Assembly: GCA_038145075.1 (NCBI GenBank)
Contig: JAYQOY010000040.1
Span: forward strand, 1-14,889
Direction of reading: 5' to 3'
From: TMED14 sp038145075
GTDB lineage: Bacteria; Bacteroidota; Bacteroidia; Flavobacteriales; Schleiferiaceae
DNA length: 14,889 nt
The translations under genes were made by a program, and so were the position numbers. The notes beneath the pieces are model-generated. The model had not been told where the DNA came from. It saw only the letters and a list, made by a program, of their open reading frames with translations, and ran no database searches. Shown here in pieces: positions 7,279 to 12,645 of the stretch (within the stretch, counting starts at the first letter, position 1; each line of letters begins with the position of its first letter).

Positions 7279-7966
7279 AGAGGTATTGGGCCAAAAGCCC
7301 ACGTGCTTCAAGATTGGAAGCCGCAAAGATGCCGCTTTCAGATGGTTTAGCAAAAGCCGGGCCATCTCCGCCGGTGATAAAAATGCCAATCCCCGGAAAT
7401 TCCCGCTTCCAGGCTTGGATCCAATGCTCCATTTCCGCCGCCATCCCGGCGTAGGCGCCTTGCTGCATGCTGGATTCGGTGGAAGGTGTGCCGTGGGGCG
7501 AGAAGGGACGGGCTTCGGGGGAAAGTGCGGGCAAGGCGGGCGCAAAGTGCGCCATGGCCCGCAGGCGCATGGTCCAACCGGGGGAAATGGGGCCGCCGCG
7601 TAGGACGTTTTGGTCATCCAGTAGGGTCCCGGTCAAACAGGTACCACAGGAAAGGACGGCGAGGGGACCCGAGGGGTGGAGCTGACGCGCGCCAAGGACG
7701 GCGAGGCATCGGTCAACGCCAATGGTGGGCGAACAGTCTAGCTGGAAAGGCCATGGCGAGGAAAGCTCGACCAGGCAACTTTGTAGGTGTTGAGGAACAC
7801 TGCGTTGGGCCGTATTGGCAATACGCAGGGGAAACGAAGGCGTTAAATCCTGGGCCCACGAGGAGTCGTCCGGCGCCAAATAGCGGGTATCGACGATGGA
7901 GGCGCCAGAGGCGTCCAAGCAGGTTACTTTGGTCCGGGTATTCCCGAGCTCTATGGCCCAAATCAT
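7262..7966 (-). CDS. coaX: Type III pantothenate kinase, with altered acidic residues
   Basis: A 234-aa cytoplasmic protein of the ASKHA-fold CoaX family, which phosphorylates pantothenate as the first step of CoA synthesis. Visible family motifs are ELGNTR at residues 6-11 (phosphate loop), GVDR with Asp85 as the expected catalytic base, SCGTCLT from Ser106, GGPISPGWTMRLRAM (pantothenate and dimer region), and FITGGDGPAF near the C-terminus. The length fits the family. Two usually conserved acidic residues differ: the first motif normally has Asp where this has Glu6, and the DxGT motif has Ser106 in place of Asp. The rest of the fold seems intact, so it may still work with altered metal binding or may have weakened. 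It starts 27 bp after the acyl-CoA ligase fusion and overlaps the barrel gene by 17 bp. Confidence 0.88.
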   Translation of the reverse strand: MIWAIELGNTRTKVTCLDASGASIVDTRYLAPDDSSWAQDLTPSFPLRIANTAQRSVPQHLQSCLVELSSPWPFQLDCSPTIGVDRCLAVLGARQLHPSGPLAVLSCGTCLTGTLLDDQNVLRGGPISPGWTMRLRAMAHFAPALPALSPEARPFSPHGTPSTESSMQQGAYAGMAAEMEHWIQAWKREFPGIGIFITGGDGPAFAKPSESGIFAASNLEARGLLAQYLYEKHR

Positions 7967-7993
7967 GCCGCAAAAGTAGGGCGTATCGCCCCC

Positions 7994-10177
7994 TTAAGCG
8001 TTTAAAAAGAGCACCTTTTTGGCAGAATCCATCTGCGCATACACCGCCTCTTTGTAATAGGCTTCGACCACATTGCGCTTGATTTTGAGCGTTGGAGTCA
8101 GAAAGCCATTTTCGACGGCCCAATCCTCATTCACCCAGAAGAGTTTGTCCATGCGTTCGTGCGAGGGAAGGGCTTGGTTGACCTGGTGGAGCAGGTCCTC
8201 CGATGCTTTCACTACATCCGCTTGAGCCACTTTGCGAGCGTCCTCCGTGAGAACGGCCAAGGCTATGGGTTGGGCCAAATCCAGGCCAGCAACACAGACC
8301 TGCGCCATGTGCTCCGAAATCATGAGACGATTTTCGATGGGTGCTGGGGCGACGTACTTGCCTTTAGAGGTTTTGAAGATGTCTTTAATTCGGCCCGTGA
8401 TGGTCAGGTAGCCCTCTGCATCGATGGAGCCACAGTCGCCCGTATGGAGGGCGCCACCCGCGAAAAGTTCGGCCGTTTTTTCGGGCTCTTTGTAGTAGCC
8501 TTGCGTGCAGGTTGGGCCCTTGACCAGGACTTCGTCGCCATCGCCCAAGAAGACGTCCATGCCCTTAAAGGCCTGGCCTACCGTGCCAATCTTCACTTTG
8601 CCACGGAAGTTGACGGTGGAGATGCCGAGGTTTTCGGTCATGCCGTAGACTTCTTGGATGTGAATGCCCATTCCCGCAAAATCAGTGAGGAGCGAGGCGC
8701 GTATGGGCGCCGCCCCTGAAAGCACGAGGCGGGAGCGCGACATGCCCAGTTTTTTGCGGAGGATGGGTGCCAGAAGGCGGCGCAGGAAGGCGGCGGGAAT
8801 TTTGGATTGAAGGGTTTCTCCAAATTTTTCCCAAATGCGCGGCACCGCCATGAAGACCGTGGGCTGGGCTTCTTCGAGGTTTTTAGCGAAGGTGTCTAGA
8901 GATTGGACGAAGTGGATTCGGCCTGTTAAATAGACGCCAGCGGCGGAGATAATCATGCGCTCGGCCACGTGACTGAGGGGCAAGTAGGAAATGAAAACCT
9001 CCTGGTGCAGGAAGTCGAACTGGTCCAAAATCATGCGGAAAGCTGCTTGGAAGTTTTTGAAGCTGTGCATGACACCCTTAGGCATACCCGTAGTGCCAGA
9101 CGTATAGATGATGGTCATCAGGGCTTCGGGATCCATGGGGTGCGGTTGGAAATCGGACCTTCCTTTTGCCTTAAAGTCCTCCCATGGGCTGCCAGCCGCG
9201 TCGGGGGCCATGTAGGGGATGTACACGCGCTGAACGCCGGCAGGACAGTGCTGAATGTACACACTCGCGTCGTCCAGTTTGCCGATGACGAGCACTTTGG
9301 ATTCTGAATGTTCGAGAATTTTATTCGCCGTTTCCCCATCGATGGTCGGGTACATGGGCACGGAAACGGCGCCCGCTAAGGCGCAGCCATAGTCTGCAAT
9401 GAGCCAATGCGCCGAGTTCTTGCCAATGATGGCCACCTTGTCTCCCGGTTGAACACCTGCAGCGTGCAAGCCAGCGGCAAAGGCTTTGGCCTCGTCGAAG
9501 GCTTCGCGGTGGGTGAATCGAATGTGACCCGCTTCTGCATGGGGTTCGTCCAAGAATCGACGATCTGGGAAGTGGGCAGCGTTCCAGGCCATTTGCTCGG
9601 GCAAGGTGCGGCGGGCGCGGTCCGGGGTGAGATGCTGAAGACCCAAGTCGGCCTTCGCTCCTTCTAAGGGTCCAAGTACATCCAGCACGTGGCCGTCGTC
9701 TGTTTCTGGAGATGTTGCGGCGAAAGGCTGCGCTACGCTGATCACTTTTCGACCAAAGTCCATGCCGAGCGTCACAATGGGCACGCCGGCTTTTTCAGCG
9801 ATGTTGCGGTAGCCCGACTTAAGCCCTTGGACCTTGCCCCGTGTTCCCTCGGGAGCTAGCCCCAACGTGAAGGTGGAATTCGACGCAAAGTGCTCGGCCA
9901 TCTGATCAACGACCCCATGGGTGCTGGAGCGATTGACCGGTATCCCTCCCATGGCGCGCAGGATGGGACCCAAGGGCCACCAAAACAGGCTGTGTTTGGC
10001 TAAAAATTTGAGGTCGTGAAGCCCCAAATCCTCGCGGACACAGAGCGCCAGAAAAAAGTCGCGCCAAGAGGTGTGTGGCCCAGCAATGAGCACATACTGA
10101 GGAAGATGGTGCGGGAACGAATCGCGGTACTCCCAGCCTTTTTTGGCTAGGCGACCTTTGAGGAACGGTAACTTCAT
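7994..10177 (-). CDS. Fused lysophospholipid acyltransferase / long-chain acyl-CoA (or ACP) ligase
   Basis: A 727-aa two-domain enzyme. Residues 1 to about 180 are a PlsC-type acyltransferase: the HxxxxD motif is His35-Asp40 (HTSWRD), GGIPVNRS follows at about 77-84, and the EGTR motif is at 110-113. Residues from about 190 form an ANL-superfamily adenylating enzyme: YTSGTTGMPKG at 358-368 (ATP phosphate loop), VYGMTE at about 510-515, TGD at 579-581, GRIKDIFKTSKGKY at about 595-608. The ligase part resembles FAA1-type long-chain fatty acyl-CoA ligases. The domain order and total length resemble E. coli Aas (2-acylglycerophosphoethanolamine acyltransferase/acyl-ACP synthetase, 719 aa as I recall). 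The probable job is to activate a fatty acid and attach it to a lysophospholipid or glycerophosphate; no membrane segment is obvious. It heads the minus-strand operon. The join is in frame with no sign of a broken stop, but the acceptor and CoA-versus-ACP preference cannot be read from sequence. Confidence 0.88.
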   Translation of the reverse strand: MKLPFLKGRLAKKGWEYRDSFPHHLPQYVLIAGPHTSWRDFFLALCVREDLGLHDLKFLAKHSLFWWPLGPILRAMGGIPVNRSSTHGVVDQMAEHFASNSTFTLGLAPEGTRGKVQGLKSGYRNIAEKAGVPIVTLGMDFGRKVISVAQPFAATSPETDDGHVLDVLGPLEGAKADLGLQHLTPDRARRTLPEQMAWNAAHFPDRRFLDEPHAEAGHIRFTHREAFDEAKAFAAGLHAAGVQPGDKVAIIGKNSAHWLIADYGCALAGAVSVPMYPTIDGETANKILEHSESKVLVIGKLDDASVYIQHCPAGVQRVYIPYMAPDAAGSPWEDFKAKGRSDFQPHPMDPEALMTIIYTSGTTGMPKGVMHSFKNFQAAFRMILDQFDFLHQEVFISYLPLSHVAERMIISAAGVYLTGRIHFVQSLDTFAKNLEEAQPTVFMAVPRIWEKFGETLQSKIPAAFLRRLLAPILRKKLGMSRSRLVLSGAAPIRASLLTDFAGMGIHIQEVYGMTENLGISTVNFRGKVKIGTVGQAFKGMDVFLGDGDEVLVKGPTCTQGYYKEPEKTAELFAGGALHTGDCGSIDAEGYLTITGRIKDIFKTSKGKYVAPAPIENRLMISEHMAQVCVAGLDLAQPIALAVLTEDARKVAQADVVKASEDLLHQVNQALPSHERMDKLFWVNEDWAVENGFLTPTLKIKRNVVEAYYKEAVYAQMDSAKKVLFLNA

Positions 10178-10180
10178 GCT

Positions 10181-10188
10181 CTAAAATA
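10181..10188 (-). promoter_or_regulatory. Possible -7 promoter box of the minus-strand operon
   Basis: On the minus strand TATTTTAG sits 3 nt before the ATG of the acyl-CoA ligase fusion and matches the Bacteroidota -7 consensus TAnnTTTG at 7 of 8 positions. A TTG lies 25 nt upstream, too far for a normal -33 element. If this is the promoter, the operon mRNA would be leaderless. A second start further up in the A+T-rich 10190-10255 stretch is equally possible. Confidence 0.35.
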
Positions 10189-10278
10189 CCGCTTTACTTA
10201 GTCGCATTTAACTCAAGCAATTCGAAAAGTTTAAATTTCCTTCTGAAAATTCGCGACGGAAGAATGCAGAATTGGTAT

Positions 10279-10286
10279 TAACTTCG
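10279..10286 (+). promoter_or_regulatory. Possible -7 promoter box for tRNA-Phe
   Basis: TAACTTCG matches the Bacteroidota -7 consensus TAnnTTTG at 7 of 8 positions and ends 16 nt before the tRNA, giving a short 5' leader. I see no good -33 TTG at the right distance, so the support is modest. Confidence 0.4.
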
Positions 10287-10302
10287 CGCCTCCAAATAAG
10301 GA

Positions 10303-10375
10303 GGTTCGGTAGCTCAGTTGGTAGAGCAATGGACTGAAAATCCATGTGTCGGCGGTTCGATCCCGCCCCGAACCA
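10303..10375 (+). tRNA. tRNA-Phe (anticodon GAA)
   Basis: A complete 73-nt cloverleaf. Acceptor arms GGTTCGG (10303-10309) and CCGAACC (10368-10374) pair fully, with discriminator A at 10375. The D-arm is GCTC/GAGC with loop AGTTGGTA. The anticodon stem is ATGGA/TCCAT with loop CTGAAAA, so the anticodon is GAA at 10336-10338. The variable loop is GTGTC, and the T-arm is GGCGG/CCGCC with loop TTCGATC. The 3' CCA is not encoded and must be added after transcription. A terminator follows at once. Confidence 0.98.
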
Positions 10376-10381
10376 CGAAGG

Positions 10382-10407
10382 ACCCGCCCCAACCGGCGGG
10401 TTTTTTT
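10382..10407 (+). terminator. Rho-independent terminator after tRNA-Phe
   Basis: ACCCGCC (10382-10388) pairs with GGCGGGT (10395-10401) around a CCAACC loop, followed by a run of seven Ts (10401-10407). It starts 7 nt beyond the tRNA, so it ends the tRNA transcript and separates it from phoD. Confidence 0.92.
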
Positions 10408-10476
10408 AAGCCCTATCTCGCGGGATTTTACCTAGACTTGACGGCAGATGTACAAAAATGCTGTTTCTTGCGGCCC

Positions 10477-11937
10477 GTGAACGCTACCCGCTCTTTTCTC
10501 GCCTTGGCTGTATGCGCCGGGACTCGCCTGTTGGCGCAGCAGCCCTTTGCCTATGGGGTCGCCTCAGGCGATCCCTATTCGGAATCCGTCGTGCTTTGGA
10601 CCGCCCTCGAGGGCATTTCAGGCCCGGAAACGATTACATGGGAGTGCAGCCGGGATGCAGACTTCACGTCCATCTACACGAGCGGAAGCGTCCAAACCGA
10701 TCCCGCCCACAGCGGAACCGCCAAGGTGGTCGCCCGGGGACTGGAGGCAGGAACGACCTATTTCTACCGCTTTTGGTGGGACGAACATGTTTCACCCGTA
10801 GGGAAAACGAAAACCGCCCCTGCCCCGAATGCCCTGGAACCCGTCAAACTCGCGGTCGTCTCCTGTGCCCACTACGAAGCGGGCTATTTCTATGGCTATG
10901 GAGAGATTGCGCAACGCAGCGATGTGGATGTAGTCGTGCATTTGGGCGATTACATCTATGAATACGGACCATGGAAAGCGGGCTGGAAAGTACCCAATCG
11001 CGTTCACTTGCCCGATCACGAAATTGTCAGCCTGAACGATTACCGAACGCGCTACGCCCAGTACCACCGCGACCCCAACCTGCAAGCTATGCACGCGGCA
11101 CATCCGGTGATTGCTATTTGGGACGACCACGAGATTGCCAACAACAGCTTTGCCACCGGGGCGGACAACCACCAGGAAAACGAAGGCGACTATGCCGCGC
11201 GTCGGCAAGCAGCGATGCAGGCCTACTACGAATGGATGCCGGTTAGGGAGGAGGATCCCCAGGGCTACCGCGCCTTTCGGTACGGTCAAATGCTGGACCT
11301 GATTTTGCTGGAAACGCGTTTGGACGGGCGCACCGATGTGCCCCGCAGCGAAGAGGGCCGCCACGCACCCCTTGAGGAGCACCACCTCATGAGCGAGGCT
11401 CAACGGACCTGGGTGACCGAACGCCTGCAGACCAGCTCCGCGGCCTACCGCGTCCTGGGCAACCAAACGATTTTCTCCCCATTGGACTTAGGCGTTCTGC
11501 CCACCAAACGCGTCAAGGACCACAATCCCGACGCCTGGGACGGCTATCTGGCGGAGCGCGAAAACCTGGTCAACCTCTTCCCTACGGTCGCTCCCGTAGT
11601 TATTTTGACGGGCGATTCTCACTGCTCCTGGGGCTTTGAAGGTCCCGGCTATGTGGAACTTTGCACCCCGAGTATCACGTCCACCAACTTTGACGAGTTC
11701 GCTAATTCCTTGGTGGCTCGCTTTGCCGGCTTCCTCCTCTGGATCAGCAACAAAAACCTGGAATATGTCAATGTTCGGGACCACGGATTCCTGACAGTCG
11801 AATTTACCCAGGAGGCCGCCCAGGCCGAATGGATCTACGTGAAAAACATCAAATCCGACGAACCTTGGCGCGTGTCGCACAAACGCCGCCGAAGCGTACA
11901 TCCCTGGACGAAAAACCTCCTAACTAAGGCGCGTTAG
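10477..11937 (+). CDS. phoD: PhoD-family alkaline phosphatase/phosphodiesterase, secreted
   Basis: A 486-aa metallophosphatase expected to release phosphate from organic phosphate esters outside the cytoplasm. The GTG at 10477 gives the signal peptide MNATRSFLALAVCAGTRLLA with cleavage before Gln. It has a single Arg and no twin-arginine motif, so export is probably by Sec, unlike classical PhoD. The mature chain opens with the PhoD_N fibronectin-like domain (FAYGVASGDP to about residue 115). The catalytic domain shows metal-site motifs SCAHY at 129-133, HLGDYIYEYG from 155, WDDHE at 215-219, and GDSHC at 379-383, then CTPSITSTNF. The frame remains open upstream through the tRNA, but that is accidental. 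A TTG at 10468 is an alternative start. It is transcribed apart from the tRNA. No pho-box-like signal was recognised and no C-terminal sorting domain is visible. Confidence 0.92.
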   Translation: MNATRSFLALAVCAGTRLLAQQPFAYGVASGDPYSESVVLWTALEGISGPETITWECSRDADFTSIYTSGSVQTDPAHSGTAKVVARGLEAGTTYFYRFWWDEHVSPVGKTKTAPAPNALEPVKLAVVSCAHYEAGYFYGYGEIAQRSDVDVVVHLGDYIYEYGPWKAGWKVPNRVHLPDHEIVSLNDYRTRYAQYHRDPNLQAMHAAHPVIAIWDDHEIANNSFATGADNHQENEGDYAARRQAAMQAYYEWMPVREEDPQGYRAFRYGQMLDLILLETRLDGRTDVPRSEEGRHAPLEEHHLMSEAQRTWVTERLQTSSAAYRVLGNQTIFSPLDLGVLPTKRVKDHNPDAWDGYLAERENLVNLFPTVAPVVILTGDSHCSWGFEGPGYVELCTPSITSTNFDEFANSLVARFAGFLLWISNKNLEYVNVRDHGFLTVEFTQEAAQAEWIYVKNIKSDEPWRVSHKRRRSVHPWTKNLLTKAR

Positions 11938-11952
11938 GCCCTATGCCTGCCT

Positions 11953-11960
11953 TACCTTTG
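11953..11960 (+). promoter_or_regulatory. Consensus -7 promoter box, near-leaderless start
   Basis: TACCTTTG is a perfect match to the Bacteroidota -7 consensus TAnnTTTG and lies just 4 nt before the ATG at 11965. Transcription would begin at or within a few bases of the start codon, giving a leaderless or nearly leaderless mRNA for the zinc-ribbon gene and its overlapping partner. The -33 TTG is not clear; TTA at 11934-11936 is the nearest candidate. Confidence 0.65.
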
Positions 11961-11964
11961 CAGC

Positions 11965-12252
11965 ATGAAGCGCTCCTTTCGCTGTTCTTCTTGCGACCAC
12001 TGGCACGAGTCTCCTGACGGAATCTGCCCCACCTGTGGTCCCGAAGCGCTTTCTAGCCATGCTCCAACGGGTGCTCCCCTGGTGGACCACCGCACCCCAA
12101 ATCCCTTCGAAATGCCCCTACCTACCTGGATCAAGGATCCCTCCATCCCTGCCCCTGTTCGTTTCATGAAGAATTCCGTGGTCGCCCTGCAATGGGTCGC
12201 CATGTTCGTTGCGGGTTCTATCGCATGGATGGCCTACTGGGTGGCCGTTTGA
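11965..12252 (+). CDS. Small zinc-ribbon protein with C-terminal membrane anchor
   Basis: A 95-aa protein of unknown function. Residues 7-24 carry four cysteines as CSSC and CPTC separated by ten residues (C7, C10, C21, C24), followed by Gly25, the layout of a small zinc ribbon. The middle part is proline-rich and polar (about residues 28-64). Residues about 71-93 form one hydrophobic segment (VVALQWVAMFVAGSIAWMAYWV) ending at the C-terminus, so the ribbon probably faces the cytoplasm as a tail-anchored protein. It has a consensus promoter box directly before its ATG, and its TGA overlaps the likely TTG start of the next gene by four bases, pointing to joint expression. No characterised homologue is recognised. 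The four-Cys pattern and the promoter argue for a real gene. Confidence 0.78.
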   Translation: MKRSFRCSSCDHWHESPDGICPTCGPEALSSHAPTGAPLVDHRTPNPFEMPLPTWIKDPSIPAPVRFMKNSVVALQWVAMFVAGSIAWMAYWVAV

Positions 12253-12596
12253 CGCCGTCGCGGCTGATGCTCGCGAGTCTCGTCCTTTTTGGGCTGCACC
12301 AAGGAGCCATTGCTGGCGGCTGGTCACATCCCTGGGCGGATTCCTACCTGGACACCTTTCTCTTTTTGCCCATTGCTCTAGGCCTGCCTGCCTGGTTGAT
12401 GCGTTTTTGGCAGCCCGCTTTTCGGTGGAGCCCTCCTTTTGTTTTGGGCGCCTGGATCGCCGCATCGATCGCCTTTGAGGTCTGGATTCCGTCGTTTGAT
12501 CCGCGGTTTACCGGGGATGCCTGGGATGTACTTAGCTATGGCTTGGGGGCTTGGCTGTTTCAGCGCACCGAGGCCCGCGTGGGTGGGTTGGTGTAG
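12249..12596 (+). CDS. Small membrane protein, 'magnesium citrate secondary transporter' type
   Basis: An integral membrane protein of about 115 aa with three to four hydrophobic segments. The order of short motifs (SYLDTFLFLPIALGLP, then AFEVWIPSFDPRFTGDAWDVLSYGLGAWLF) matches a Bacteroidota family that databases label magnesium citrate secondary transporter, as I recall. It is far shorter than true CitMHS transporters, so that label should not be taken as a function; the D..D..Y..GA pattern also recalls VanZ-like proteins. I chose the TTG at 12249 because it overlaps the preceding TGA as TTGA and gives a natural short n-region (TPSR) before the first helix. Alternatives are ATG at 12225, which overlaps the previous gene more, and ATG at 12267. 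It is probably translated together with the zinc-ribbon gene. Confidence 0.75.
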   Translation: MTPSRLMLASLVLFGLHQGAIAGGWSHPWADSYLDTFLFLPIALGLPAWLMRFWQPAFRWSPPFVLGAWIAASIAFEVWIPSFDPRFTGDAWDVLSYGLGAWLFQRTEARVGGLV

Positions 12597-12621
12597 GATG
12601 TACACCTTCTTTGTACCTTAG
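12588..12621 (+). promoter_or_regulatory. Probable promoter of the GH97 gene
   Basis: TACCTTAG at 12614-12621 matches the -7 consensus TAnnTTTG at 7 of 8 positions, and a TTG at 12588-12590 lies 23 nt upstream, near the upper limit for a -33 element. The TTG overlaps the last codons of the preceding gene. Transcription would begin about 20 nt before the GTG start at 12646. Confidence 0.5.
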
Positions 12622-12645
12622 GGCTTCACCTAAATTTTTGGCGTC

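Noticed and set aside
7279..7617. 113-codon upstream extension of the beta-barrel reading frame
   Set aside because: It runs out of frame through coaX, is proline-rich and low in sense, and a normal signal peptide begins at the internal ATG at 7276-7278.
7486..8082. 198-aa plus-strand frame across coaX and the following intergenic gap
   Set aside because: It is very rich in Arg and Gly, antisense to CoaX motifs, and bridges a gene boundary; it is a shadow frame.
10318..10476. Upstream extension of the phoD frame through the tRNA and its terminator
   Set aside because: It would translate tRNA-Phe and the terminator stem; a proper signal peptide begins at GTG 10477.
10792..11466. 224-aa open frame antisense to phoD
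   Set aside because: It is opposite the conserved metal-binding motifs of PhoD, and no domain or start signal supports it.
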